From: JANQQC01 sp965262255
GTDB taxonomy: Bacteria > Pseudomonadota > Alphaproteobacteria > Caulobacterales > Hyphomonadaceae
NCBI GenBank assembly: GCA_965262255.1
Contig: OZ253505.1
Coordinates: forward strand, 496,001-560,000
Reading direction: 5' to 3'
DNA: 64,000 bases
Below are positions 26,953 through 36,189 of this stretch, in pieces. The notes beneath the pieces are model-generated. The model did not search any database, had not been told where the DNA came from, and saw only the letters and a list, made by a program, of their open reading frames with translations. The translations under genes and the position numbers were made by a program. Each line of letters starts with the position of its first letter. Within the stretch, counting starts at the first letter, position 1.

Positions 26953-27660
26953 ATGTCCACTGCGCTTGAAGCGAAGTCACTTAACGTCCGCAGATCTGAC
27001 AAATTAGTACTTAGGAATGTTTCCTTCGAAGTTCGCGAGGGGGAAGTTTTTGCACTTCTTGGCGGCAATGGCGCTGGAAAATCTTCAACTTTGTTGACAT
27101 TTTTGGGCTTTCTAAAACCGGCGAGCGGAAACGTATTTGTTCAAGAAAGAAATGTCCTAGGCAATTTGCAGATAGTTCGGCAAGCGATAGCCTATGTGCC
27201 AGAATCTGCCCAGTTGTACGGACATCTGACTGCCTATGAGAATATTGATTATTTTCTGTCACTTGCCAACAAAAAATTCCATCACGCCAACACTGAGCAA
27301 GCATTTGATACGGTTTCGCTTCAGAAAGATGCGCGGAATCAAAGAATGGAGGTTTACTCCAAAGGAATGTGTCAGAAGGTGGCAATTGCTTTGGCAATAC
27401 TCAGAGAAGCGCCGATTATGCTTCTCGACGAACCGACTGCAGGACTTGACCCAAATGCTATTGATGAATTTAGCCGTTTAGTAAGAAAATTGTCTGCAAC
27501 CGGAACAACAATTCTTATGGTTACGCATGACGTTTATGGTGCGTGTCAAGTTGCTGATAAAATTGGTGTGTTGCGTCAAGGGGAATTCGTCAGAAAGTTC
27601 ACACGAGACGGCGGTCGGCAGATTGATAGTAAAATAGTACATTCTGCCTTTGCTGAATGA
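26953..27660 (+). CDS. ABC transporter ATP-binding protein
   Basis: 235 residues with one nucleotide-binding domain: Walker A GGNGAGKSST, Q-loop region AYVPESAQLYGHLTAYEN, signature YSKGMCQKVAIA, Walker B IMLLDEPTAGLDP and H-switch MVTHDVYG. The degenerate signature YSKGM is typical of ABC-2 type (NosF/CcmA-like) exporters. It overlaps the next permease gene as ATGA, so the products are probably made in fixed ratio. Confidence 0.93.
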   Translation: MSTALEAKSLNVRRSDKLVLRNVSFEVREGEVFALLGGNGAGKSSTLLTFLGFLKPASGNVFVQERNVLGNLQIVRQAIAYVPESAQLYGHLTAYENIDYFLSLANKKFHHANTEQAFDTVSLQKDARNQRMEVYSKGMCQKVAIALAILREAPIMLLDEPTAGLDPNAIDEFSRLVRKLSATGTTILMVTHDVYGACQVADKIGVLRQGEFVRKFTRDGGRQIDSKIVHSAFAE

Positions 27661-29105
27661 GGAACCGCGTGAGTTCTATCTTAGCAATTGCATTGAATGA
27701 ATGGCGACTCTGGTTGCGCTCTCACTTTATCCTAATATCAGGGAGCGGGTTCACACTATTACTTCTTGCATCATGCATCATTTCAGCCCTACATATGTCT
27801 TCGGTCGCGCAAGAACGCGAAGACCTGCAATCTCTGGCAGAGCTTACATTTTACGCTCAGCCCGACCGCCATCCTCATAGAATGGTGCATTACGGACATT
27901 ACTCCTTTCGAATCCCACCTCCCTTAGCTTTTATTGATCCGGGAATTGATCGAGTAACAGGTCAAGCGATCTTTCTTGAAGGGCATAGCCAAAACACAGC
28001 AACGTTAGCAGATGCAAAAGCCAACGCAAATTTAGGTAGATTTTCATCATTGACACCGGCATTTGTCTATCAGATTTTTCTTCCTCTTTTGATCATCGTA
28101 ATTGGTTATTCAAGCATTGTTCGAGAAAGAGAAACTCGAACACTAGATACTATGCTGGCGCAAGGGGTAACGGGTATATCTATATTTATTGGTAAAAGTC
28201 TGGCATTGTATTCAATAGGAATAGTCCTATTAACTCCCCTGCTAATCGTCGTAGCAATAGCTGCTAAGAACGGTGAAGCCGGTATAGCAAGTTTCGGACT
28301 GTTCTTGGTCTACGCTGTTTACTTATTTTTCTACACTAGTCTTGTAATTTTAATTTCTTCGGTCACCAGAAAACGAAACTTTACCTTGGGCATACTGGTA
28401 GCCATTTGGCTCATGAGTACATTTTTGATTCCGAGGCTCGCCGTGGCTTCGGTAGGTGCGGTTACTACTTCGGTTGGGAAGATTGATTCAGATTTAACTA
28501 TGCAAAGAGAGTTAAGGAACATCGGTGACGGTCACAACGCCGCTGATCCCGCCTACTCTGGGCTTTTAAATAATCTGTTGATTGAGCATAATGTAGAGAA
28601 AGTCGAAGACCTACCGGTCAACTTTAGAGGTGTTGTCGCCCTCTACGCTGAAGCTAAATTAACCGAAAACCTTAATAGGTACTCGGAGCGGCGGATGTCC
28701 CTCGAACTAAACCAATCTCAAGGCATGGCAAAATTTGGTTGGCTTTCACCATTCCTTGCAATTTCAGTCGCTTCAAGAGCTATATCTGGAACCGACTTGA
28801 ATAATCATCACAAATTTCTTCGTGAAACCGAGCAGTTACGGTTCGATTTTGTTCAAGGTTTAAATCAAATTCACGCTGAGAAACTTAACTACAGCGACGA
28901 CATGAATCGTAGCCGCGACCAAAATGCTGAGCAAAGAACACGAGTCTCATCCGATAGTTGGAAAACTTTAGAAGAATTTCGTTTTGAACCCGAATCGGCA
29001 AATAAGCGTTGGCAACGAGCGATAGATTCTGTTACACCACTGTTAGTCTGGCTTACCGTTTTCGTGTTGTTTGGTCTTTTCATATCTAAAAAGTTAGAGC
29101 CGTGA
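27657..29105 (+). CDS. ABC-2/DUF3526-like permease, subunit 1
   Basis: 482 residues. A first membrane helix near residues 22-45 is followed by a large external domain (about 50-140). A cluster of helices (about 140-260) includes YSSIVRERETRTLDTMLAQGV, a motif of NosY/ABC-2 permeases. A second soluble domain follows, then a last helix close to the C terminus. It overlaps the ATPase gene by 4 bp and the next permease gene by 4 bp. The transported substance is unknown. Confidence 0.8.
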   Translation: MRNRVSSILAIALNEWRLWLRSHFILISGSGFTLLLLASCIISALHMSSVAQEREDLQSLAELTFYAQPDRHPHRMVHYGHYSFRIPPPLAFIDPGIDRVTGQAIFLEGHSQNTATLADAKANANLGRFSSLTPAFVYQIFLPLLIIVIGYSSIVRERETRTLDTMLAQGVTGISIFIGKSLALYSIGIVLLTPLLIVVAIAAKNGEAGIASFGLFLVYAVYLFFYTSLVILISSVTRKRNFTLGILVAIWLMSTFLIPRLAVASVGAVTTSVGKIDSDLTMQRELRNIGDGHNAADPAYSGLLNNLLIEHNVEKVEDLPVNFRGVVALYAEAKLTENLNRYSERRMSLELNQSQGMAKFGWLSPFLAISVASRAISGTDLNNHHKFLRETEQLRFDFVQGLNQIHAEKLNYSDDMNRSRDQNAEQRTRVSSDSWKTLEEFRFEPESANKRWQRAIDSVTPLLVWLTVFVLFGLFISKKLEP

Positions 29106-30361
29106 ATAGACTTAGTCGGGAATTCATCTTTCTTCTTAAAGACAAAGGGCTGATACTGTGGCTTGTAGTCGGGGTACTCTCCGCTTCCTTGGCGGTGATT
29201 CTTGGAATTGCCGAAATTTCTCAGCAACGCCAAACAATTGCCAATCTCATTGAATCAGATCGAGAAGAACGACAAGTTGCAATTGCCAAACAGAGCGATT
29301 GGGGCGGTGTAGCATACTATTCCTTTCATCTTACCTACGACGAACCATCTAGATTTGCATTTGCCGCGTTAGGCCAACGAGATCAACTACCTTGGAAACA
29401 CCGTGTAAGAATGCTAGCCTTAGAAGGACAGATTCACGAATCAGATTCAGATCATCCGGAGTTTGCATTAGTCGGGCGATTCGACTATGCGTTTGTGGTT
29501 TGCTTCCTAGCACCATTGCTAATTATACTGCTCTTGCACGATCTGAGGTCTCGAGAACGCGAAGAGGGGCGCTACGAATGGTTGACCGCAACTTCAAATA
29601 CAATAGCGTCGCCTTGGATTCTGCGTTCAAGCATCAAGTTTGGACTATTTACGATTTGCTTGCTCGTTCCTCTTTGGATAGGTGGACTAGTCTCTCAGAC
29701 AAAAATTTCTGTCGTAGCTTTGGCAAGCGTTGTCACCGTATTACATCTGGTTTTTTGGGGATTGATCTGTTTACTAATTGACCGCTTCAATTTTTCCAGT
29801 TCGGTCAACTTAGTTCTCGGGATTTTAGTATGGGTTTTGTTAGCAATTCTCTCACCTGTGGTCATGCGTACATTTATAGACAGTAAAGTTAAGATACCAG
29901 TTGGAGGAGAAATACTACTTACTCAAAGAGAAGCCGTAAACGATGCCTGGGATCTACCAAAAGAAGCAACTATGAATGAGTTTCTTAAACGACACCCGGA
30001 ATGGACAAACTATTCGAAAATTGACAGACCTTTCGAGTGGAAGTGGTATTACGCGTTTCAACAAGTCGGAGATCAAGAAGTAGAGACGCTGTCTGCTGCT
30101 TATAGAGATGGACGAAAACTAAAAGACGAAATGGCTAGTAAGCTGTCTTGGCTATCACCTCCAGCATTAATGGAACGCACTTTCCAAAAATTGGCCCGCA
30201 CGGATACGAGAGCGAGTTTAAACTACGAAGATAGAATCCGAAATTTTCATACAAGTTTGCGAGCTTGGTACTACCCAAAATTGTTTATGGATATCCCTTT
30301 TGACTCACAGTTACTTTCTAACGTTCCGGACTATTCGGCCATTCTACTCAGCGAAAAGTAA
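29102..30361 (+). CDS. ABC-2/DUF3526-like permease, subunit 2
   Basis: 419 residues, GTG start in a GTGA overlap with subunit 1. It has an N-terminal helix (LILWLVVGVLSASLAVILGIA), an external domain, then DYAFVVCFLAPLLIILLLHDLRSREREEGRYEWL, whose RSRE-E-GR pattern parallels the RERETRT motif of subunit 1, and several more helices. The pair resembles the DUF3526 permease pairs encoded with TonB receptors in other Gram-negatives. Last gene of the operon. Confidence 0.78.
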   Translation: MNRLSREFIFLLKDKGLILWLVVGVLSASLAVILGIAEISQQRQTIANLIESDREERQVAIAKQSDWGGVAYYSFHLTYDEPSRFAFAALGQRDQLPWKHRVRMLALEGQIHESDSDHPEFALVGRFDYAFVVCFLAPLLIILLLHDLRSREREEGRYEWLTATSNTIASPWILRSSIKFGLFTICLLVPLWIGGLVSQTKISVVALASVVTVLHLVFWGLICLLIDRFNFSSSVNLVLGILVWVLLAILSPVVMRTFIDSKVKIPVGGEILLTQREAVNDAWDLPKEATMNEFLKRHPEWTNYSKIDRPFEWKWYYAFQQVGDQEVETLSAAYRDGRKLKDEMASKLSWLSPPALMERTFQKLARTDTRASLNYEDRIRNFHTSLRAWYYPKLFMDIPFDSQLLSNVPDYSAILLSEK

Positions 30362-30368
30362 CATCAAC

Positions 30369-30464
30369 GTTCTCACTGTTTACTAGATTAACCGAGCAAT
30401 TAAGAGAGATCAGAACGCCGTACCAAAAGGTCTCAAAGTTGCCGAAAGTAAACAGTCAGAGAAC
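30369..30464. repeat. Spaced imperfect inverted repeat after the ABC operon
   Basis: GTTCTCACTGTTTACT (30369-30384) faces AGTAAACAGTCAGAGAAC (30447-30464), 16-18 bp arms with one or two bulges and about 62 bp between. A transcript could form a long stem. No T run follows, so it is not a simple terminator. Confidence 0.5.
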
Positions 30465-30591
30465 TTTGTATACATCTTGAGACTTTTCTATCCGAAAGAC
30501 TCTCTCAAAATTCTCTAGCATGGCGTTCCCAGCATATTCAAACTATTAAAGCCGTGAATAGCTATCGTGCAAACGTAATATTCGAAGACTT

Positions 30592-30665
30592 TGGAGCGGG
30601 TAGCGGGAATCGAACCCGCACGATCAGCTTGGGAAGCTGACAGGCTACCACTACATCATACCCGC
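30592..30665 (-). tRNA. tRNA-Gly (CCC anticodon)
   Basis: 74 nt with encoded CCA. Acceptor GCGGGTA, anticodon arm TCAGC-TTCCCAA-GCTGA giving CCC, T arm GCGGGTTCGATTCCCGC, discriminator T as is usual for bacterial tRNA-Gly. It reads GGG. Confidence 0.95.
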
Positions 30666-30691
30666 GGTTGAATCAGTTATCATTTTGAATA

Positions 30692-31483
30692 TCAATAAAA
30701 TATAGCAACATTTTGTCGACCTGTCATTACAAGTTCAAGATCTGCATTCCAAACCCACATGTCTTGACTAGAATACCCATTGATCGCAGATTCTGCGCAC
30801 GATCTCATCAGCCACCAACCGTCATTCGTCGCTGGTTGCTCTTGCACCAAGTTGAATCCCCAAGTCATTGAACTCAATCGCGCAAAACCCTTTTGAACTG
30901 ACATTATCGCTGGAGGAACGACATCCGCCGCCGCTATCAGCGAAACGAAATCTGTAACCCCTTTATCTTGATGTCGTACCCAGTAATAATTATCGTAAAT
31001 TTCTGAACCCGCGCCGGGATATGCGCCTTGAGCCAAACGAACATCAAACTTGTTGAAAAATCCATCTAGTTTTACGAACTCTGTGATGTTCACGCATTCT
31101 CTAGGATCAGGGATTTCCGGCGGTGAAACAAAAACCTTTGAAATTTTAGATTTACGGGGTACACCGAAAGCATAGTCACAACTTGTCGACAAACCTTTTT
31201 CGCCGTACAAACGGCTCTGGACAAACGTCACGGATTTACCTTCTCGTAGCTTCTCGGTGTGACATTTTAAGTCGCCACTGGCTGGACCGATGAAATTCAC
31301 AAGACCCGTCCTTAACGGTGGAAGGTTTGAATTTGTTTTGAGAGCAACATGCAAGCAGATAGCTGCAGTCAATCCTCCATAAATCGTTCGACCTTGCATC
31401 CAACTTTCATCAACCTCCATACTCAACTCACCATCAACTATGGAGGCATTCGAAAACAAGTCAGTGAAATTTGTGTCGGTCAT
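30692..31483 (-). CDS. Thioesterase family protein (acyl-CoA thioesterase-like)
   Basis: 263 residues, the size of a double hotdog TesB-like thioesterase. Typical blocks are WMQGRTIYGGLTAAICLHVAL in the N-terminal hotdog, GKSVTFVQSRLYGEKGLSTSCDYAFG at its end, SSMTWGFNLVQ in the second half and the terminal MTGRQNVAIFY. It probably cleaves short- or medium-chain acyl-CoA in the cytosol. It lies alone between tRNA-Gly and the fructokinase gene, in the same direction as both. Confidence 0.85.
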   Translation of the reverse strand: MTDTNFTDLFSNASIVDGELSMEVDESWMQGRTIYGGLTAAICLHVALKTNSNLPPLRTGLVNFIGPASGDLKCHTEKLREGKSVTFVQSRLYGEKGLSTSCDYAFGVPRKSKISKVFVSPPEIPDPRECVNITEFVKLDGFFNKFDVRLAQGAYPGAGSEIYDNYYWVRHQDKGVTDFVSLIAAADVVPPAIMSVQKGFARLSSMTWGFNLVQEQPATNDGWWLMRSCAESAINGYSSQDMWVWNADLELVMTGRQNVAIFY

Positions 31484-31554
31484 AATGGAAGGTAGAATTG
31501 GTAATGGTATGCTGACACCCGAAAATCAATACGATGCCATAGTTACAATGTAAG

Positions 31555-32457
31555 TTATGTCATATCAGTTGCAATCAGTAGTGCGCCTTGAAGACCTGCA
31601 TCAGCACCATAATAAGGGCATACAATCAATTCCGAAACTTCGTGTTCCGTTAATGGAAGATAATTTTCGTTAATCGCCAGAAATTGCCTACGAATCAATG
31701 CTAATAAATGGGAGGCTTGCATTAACCCTCCTCCAATTACAATACGATCTAAACGAGCAGTTAACATCAAACTCATGCAAGCTTGGGCCAAATAGTAGGA
31801 TTCAATTTCCCATCCAATATGATCTACCGGTAATCGCCTTGGGTCACCGAACCGTTTTTCGAAAGCGGGTGCCGATGCTAATCCTTCCAAGCAATCACCG
31901 TGAAACGAGCATGTGCCCGAAAATTCTGAGTCATGAGTGTGACGTTTAATCGATATATGCCCAAATTCTGGATGACTTGGAAAACCTAGAAACTCTTTGT
32001 TGATTTTTATACCCGCGCCGATTCCAGTTCCGACCGTGATATAGGCCGACTTATCACACCTCTGGCTTGCCCCCGAGCGCGTTTCAGCAAGTAGAGCAGT
32101 ATTCACATCCGTGTCTATTACGACAGGAACTTCTAACGCTTGTTCAAATATTGTTTTCAAAGGAGTCAAGTTCCAACCAAGTTTTGGAGTATTGAGAATC
32201 ATCCCATAAGTATTGGATTTTGAGTCAACGTCCAGCGGGCCGAACGAACCAATCCCCAATGCAACAATCCGCTTGCAAAAATCTTTCTCAACCTTCCGAA
32301 AGAAATCAACGCAACTTTGTATAGTATCTGCTGGTGTTAGGGTTGTCACACTTTCCCTGGCAATTAGCTCACCTTCTCGATTAGCTACTGCGCATTTAAA
32401 GGTTTCACCTCCTGCATCAATTCCACCGAAAACTTTTCCTTGCCGTAAAGTCATCAT
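31555..32457 (-). CDS. ROK family sugar kinase, probable fructokinase
   Basis: 300 residues, full length. The phosphate-binding FGGIDAGGETFKCAVA lies near the N terminus, GSFGPLDV and VVIDTDVNTALLAE follow, and VGTGIGAGI is the second phosphate loop. HPEFGHISI with a later CSFHGDCLEGLASAPA gives the ROK zinc site. The YdhR/GmuE-type layout (no HTH) and the GH68-like gene at 33295 in divergent orientation favour fructose as substrate. The two would form a sucrose/fructan branch with the product fructose 6-phosphate. Confidence 0.85.
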   Translation of the reverse strand: MMTLRQGKVFGGIDAGGETFKCAVANREGELIARESVTTLTPADTIQSCVDFFRKVEKDFCKRIVALGIGSFGPLDVDSKSNTYGMILNTPKLGWNLTPLKTIFEQALEVPVVIDTDVNTALLAETRSGASQRCDKSAYITVGTGIGAGIKINKEFLGFPSHPEFGHISIKRHTHDSEFSGTCSFHGDCLEGLASAPAFEKRFGDPRRLPVDHIGWEIESYYLAQACMSLMLTARLDRIVIGGGLMQASHLLALIRRQFLAINENYLPLTEHEVSELIVCPYYGADAGLQGALLIATDMT

Positions 32458-33208
32458 CGCACTTTCAACATTTGATTAGTCCGCTCGCAAACATATACAT
32501 TTATAGCCTCATAATACAAAATTCTGATCGCTAGTCGAAACTTCCACTAAATTTCCTTGTTCAGCATCAACCAAATCTGTTTCCACTTGTCTGTCCACAA
32601 AACTCAGTTGCACGACAACAAGAAATTTTCCCCTAATTGTGCTGACTGATGTATCCATTCCAATCGCGAAAGGGTTAGCCTTCTGATTCTAGTAGACTTC
32701 AACTCAAACGGAGAGCGGTATGCTCTTCATAAACTAGCCTGCCTTGAAGCGGCTCCGTCGCGCTTTTTTGAACGTTGACAGCACCTGTCGCATTGCGGGT
32801 TTAGTGGAAGCAACACATAATGATCTTAATGAATCGGAGATTCGTGGCTATGTCAGCGGTAGGCTCAGTTCTTTACCCAATCCAGATTTCTGCAACATTG
32901 CTATTGTAATTTGTCGGAATATTCTCATTTAAAGTTAAGATTTCGTTGTCATTCGTCTTGTACCCTGACTACACTGAATTCGGCGAATAGAAATGTAAAA
33001 GATTGTTACCCGTTTTATGGAAACTGTGTCAATGTATAGAAAGTGGACGGATTTCCAGACATCGGTGCAGGTGTCAGCAAAATTTTAGCGAGTCTCAAAG
33101 GTTTACCTGACTTTTCTCAGTCTGAACCGGCTGTATCAGAAATTCGAACTATGTTCCATATTGTCCCATCGTTATTCTTCTAGGTGCGACTATATACAAG
33201 AGTAACTC
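32458..33208. other. Divergent intergenic region between the fructokinase and GH68-like genes
   Basis: About 750 bp with no supported gene. A 62-codon open frame at 32744-32932 shows no resemblance to known proteins. Length and position suggest regulation of the divergent sugar genes, but I could not find a clear LacI-type operator. Confidence 0.35.
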
Positions 33209-33298
33209 ATGCTGGATACAGCTAATCTCCTCAAAATCGAAACAGACCTCAATTCACGCCGCGGAAACGTCGCGTCCCTATCACAGGATAAACCGTGA
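33209..33298 (+). CDS. Possible 29-codon upstream ORF of the GH68-like gene
   Basis: ATG at 33209 to a TGA at 33296-33298 that overlaps the GTG start of the GH68-like gene as GTGA. The peptide is MLDTANLLKIETDLNSRRG... and has no signal sequence. The exact overlap suggests translational coupling, but the ribosome site is weak and the frame could be chance. Confidence 0.25.
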   Translation: MLDTANLLKIETDLNSRRGNVASLSQDKP

Positions 33299-34386
33299 AA
33301 AAACGAAAAACCGCTCCAATTCCACCACCTCATAAAACCCCATTTCTAGGTGCAATCATTCACCCTGACCTTTGGCTTTGGGATAGCTGGACTTGTGCGT
33401 CGTTTGAGACGACTAGTTTGTATTGTTTGGCTTTAAGTAAACTAGATTCTTCGCAAAACCCCATACAACCTAACGAACGAAACCAGTATATTTTTCATAT
33501 TCGCCTGTTTACCTCTTCGGATGAGGGTTCTTCTTGGATCGACGAAGGCTCAGTTCTCGGTCCAAAGTGTCAGATCGATGAAAGTGATGCCAGCAACATA
33601 GGGAGTGGGTCGGTTCTCGAGAACAATGATACAATCATAATGGCATATACCGGTATGCGAGGACTAACGGAAAACCAAGAATTTGATCAAAACATATGTC
33701 TCACCCACGCAATTGGACGAAAGCTTAATTTTATAGTTTCACAGCCTGCACTCTCAGATCCACTAAGAGATTATGATCAAATAGTTTCAAGTGGATATTA
33801 TTTGGGGCCAAAAGAAAGTTTAGGTGCGAGCAACGGAGAAGACTCAGGGCCGATCCTCGCTTGGCGAGATCCCTTTCTATTTGAGGACGAAGACGGTGTT
33901 CTATACGTGTTTTGGTCTGCTAAAATAGGAGAAAAGGTTCCCGCACTAGCTTGGGCAAGCGTAGAAACCTCTTCAAACGGTCTAAGACTGGGGAAACTTC
34001 GAACACCAATTCAGCTTCCTGTTTCTCATAATGTGACTCAACTTGACCTTCCGAAAATATACAAAGATCGTAGAAACGGAAACTACTATTTACTGGTGTC
34101 AGCCTGCGACAGACTAGGGAGAGGGCAACCCAACAGTGAAATTTCAAGAGAGATTTATTTGTTCAGAAGCAAGGAACTTCAAGGGCCATGGGAAGCATAT
34201 GATGGCAAAAGTTCTGTGTTGAGTGAATTTCGTAATGTTTATGGAGCAAGTTTGGTTTCAATCGATTATGAGGTAGGAACAGCAAACCTAGTTGCCCCGT
34301 ATACGGATCAAGTAGAACCAGAAATCCAGTTAAGTTTCCCGCCGATCAAGCAAATAAAGTTTATAGAAACCTCAAACGATGAGTAA
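33295..34386 (+). CDS. GH68-like five-bladed beta-propeller enzyme (beta-fructofuranosidase/levansucrase type)
   Basis: 363 residues from a GTG preceded by CAGGATAAACC. Family blocks are LWLWDSWTC with the presumed nucleophile Asp30, IGSGSVLENNDTIIMAYTG, and WRDPFLFEDEDG with the RDP stabiliser (Asp192). The segment that carries the acid/base in GH68 (ERP) reads LDLPK here, with Asp251 in place of Glu. The chain has no signal peptide, so it should act in the cytosol, unlike secreted levansucrases. With the neighbouring fructokinase it suggests sucrose or fructoside use. The Glu-to-Asp change could alter activity or specificity. Confidence 0.75.
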   Translation: MKKRKTAPIPPPHKTPFLGAIIHPDLWLWDSWTCASFETTSLYCLALSKLDSSQNPIQPNERNQYIFHIRLFTSSDEGSSWIDEGSVLGPKCQIDESDASNIGSGSVLENNDTIIMAYTGMRGLTENQEFDQNICLTHAIGRKLNFIVSQPALSDPLRDYDQIVSSGYYLGPKESLGASNGEDSGPILAWRDPFLFEDEDGVLYVFWSAKIGEKVPALAWASVETSSNGLRLGKLRTPIQLPVSHNVTQLDLPKIYKDRRNGNYYLLVSACDRLGRGQPNSEISREIYLFRSKELQGPWEAYDGKSSVLSEFRNVYGASLVSIDYEVGTANLVAPYTDQVEPEIQLSFPPIKQIKFIETSNDE

Positions 34387-34574
34387 CTTAACTCTAGAGA
34401 ATCTTGTCCGATCTGTTAAACCAAGCGTAACTCGCGAATGACCACTGATACTTATGACGTTTGATAGCGTTCTGAGACTAAGTCTATCGACCCTATACTA
34501 TCCCAGACTATATTGAGCAAATGCAATTTGATTTCGTTGCGAATCTCGTATATGATTCGATTTCATATTGAGAG

Positions 34575-35684
34575 TTGTCGCTGGAGTCCTATCAGTCTCA
34601 GGTGAATACACTTTTCTTTAGCTCAAACCTGCTGGTTAAATTTTATAGAGATGCCTCGTTTAGGCTTATTCTGTGCAGGAGAACTAGAATAATCGACAGC
34701 GAACGAGTAAAAGAAATTCAAAGTAGGATTGAATCAGTTCTTTCCAAACCACCCGAGGACTATATTGAAAACACGGAACGTTGGGGGGAGTTTAGTTTTA
34801 AGGAAGTAGAGAACGAAATCCAAGCAATCTATTACATTCTCGTTCGATTATCGAAATTGCCTCTCGTCTATATTCCTCACGACCATCAACTTTTCCAGAT
34901 TGAAAAGTTTTGTGAGTTGTTCAAAAAAGTTGAAGAATTCAATGTTGGAGAAACTGATATAGCCGATAAGAATGCCTTATTTGAAGAAATCAAAAATGAA
35001 CTGAACCTTGTTTTTGATCAGAATGGCGTGTTTATGCCAATTCTCGCTCTTTTTGATCCTGCCGAAGGCGGTGCAATGGAGAAGGCAATTGAGCTTCAAA
35101 AAGAAGCAAAGGAAATTAGAGATAACACTGTCAATTATCTTGAAGAAGCGCAATCTAAAGTTGATGCATTGGTTGAATCAATGCAAAGTGTTGCGGCGGA
35201 TATTGGTGTCGGGAAATTCGCAGATGATTTCTCGAAACAGGCAAAAGTATTTGCCAAATCTGCACGAAACTGGCTGATTGCAACGATCTTGTTTGTTACC
35301 CTTACCTTTGGAGTTGCAACTGGCTTCTTGTTATATCCTTTTAAAGAATCTGAGTCTATTGAACTCGTTGTTCAGTTGTCAATTTCAAAGATAGTTATTC
35401 TTGGCCTATTGTTTGGTGCAACAATTTGGTGTGGAAGGCATTTCCGTGCGTTGAAACATCAAGAGTCTATCTGCTGGCACCGTTCGAATGCGTTGGCAAC
35501 ATTTCAAGCATTCGTCCAAGCAGCCAATGAAACTTCCACTAAAGAGGCAGTCTTGTTGGAGACAACACGGTCTATCTTTGCTTTGTCCGCAACAGGGTTT
35601 TTAGGAAACTCCGACAATTCGAATGGAGACAATCTGAAGATTGTTGAGTTGTTTAGAGGTATGGCAACAAAGGCTTCAGAGTAA
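34575..35684 (+). CDS. Unrecognised protein with coiled coil and two membrane helices
   Basis: 369 residues from a TTG at 34575; an in-frame stop lies just upstream. Residues 1-165 are helical and soluble, and 168-230 look like a coiled coil (EKAIELQKEAKEIRDNTVNYLEE...). Helices at about 233-256 and 270-288 form a hairpin. The C-terminal soluble part has GRHFRALKHQESICWHRSNALATFQAF and KEAVLLETTRSIFALSATGFL. The last part, H-x4-NRHR-NAL-TF-like, is reminiscent of a widespread uncharacterised group often annotated only as hypothetical, sometimes near defence genes. No function can be assigned. Start codon uncertain. Confidence 0.65.
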   Translation: MSLESYQSQVNTLFFSSNLLVKFYRDASFRLILCRRTRIIDSERVKEIQSRIESVLSKPPEDYIENTERWGEFSFKEVENEIQAIYYILVRLSKLPLVYIPHDHQLFQIEKFCELFKKVEEFNVGETDIADKNALFEEIKNELNLVFDQNGVFMPILALFDPAEGGAMEKAIELQKEAKEIRDNTVNYLEEAQSKVDALVESMQSVAADIGVGKFADDFSKQAKVFAKSARNWLIATILFVTLTFGVATGFLLYPFKESESIELVVQLSISKIVILGLLFGATIWCGRHFRALKHQESICWHRSNALATFQAFVQAANETSTKEAVLLETTRSIFALSATGFLGNSDNSNGDNLKIVELFRGMATKASE

Positions 35685-35976
35685 TTACGTTAATCGTAGA
35701 AACAGACGAAGTTATCCGAATTTTCCTTAAACATGGGGGAGGAACTTGGCTAACTGAACGATAGTTGGAGGGATTCGGCGCATATCTGCTCGCACATACT
35801 TAGCGACTATACGTATTTGTCAAACGAGCAAAATAAATTGTTTCGCACACTGACCACGAATATGCCTGACACCATATCCCATCAAATCGCTAAGAGAAAA
35901 TAGCGGGAATTGGCCTAGTTCTGTGAATGATTGAAATCGATGGCAATCTACGATAGTCTCGACCTAACGAAGTACT

Positions 35977-36189
35977 TTACGAACGATGGCATTCAGGACA
36001 ACAGTGGATGCAACCATCAATTTTATAACCGGGATTATCGTCTCTAGCTTTCTGCACTGCGTATCTGCAGTTAGGGTGGTATCCCAGATCAATTGGTTTA
36101 AGAATCTTCTTCGCCCATTGACAATCCACATTGTGGACCTCATGGTCACCGTTGTCTTGAGAGTTACTATTGAGGCAGTATATTGGCAT
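35977..36189 (-). CDS. Small Cys/His-rich protein, hypothetical
   Basis: 70 residues ending just after a cysteine cluster. The pattern HEVHNVDCQWAKK ... IDLGYHPNCRYAVQKAR ... IDGCIHCCPECHRS has seven cysteines and several histidines, spaced like a small zinc-binding or redox protein. I have seen a similar LG---C--AV--A---GC--CC--CH pattern in short hypothetical proteins of other bacteria, but know no function. No strong ribosome site is visible at the ATG at 36189. Two overlapping frames in the same place lack such a pattern. Confidence 0.55.
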   Translation of the reverse strand: MPIYCLNSNSQDNGDHEVHNVDCQWAKKILKPIDLGYHPNCRYAVQKARDDNPGYKIDGCIHCCPECHRS

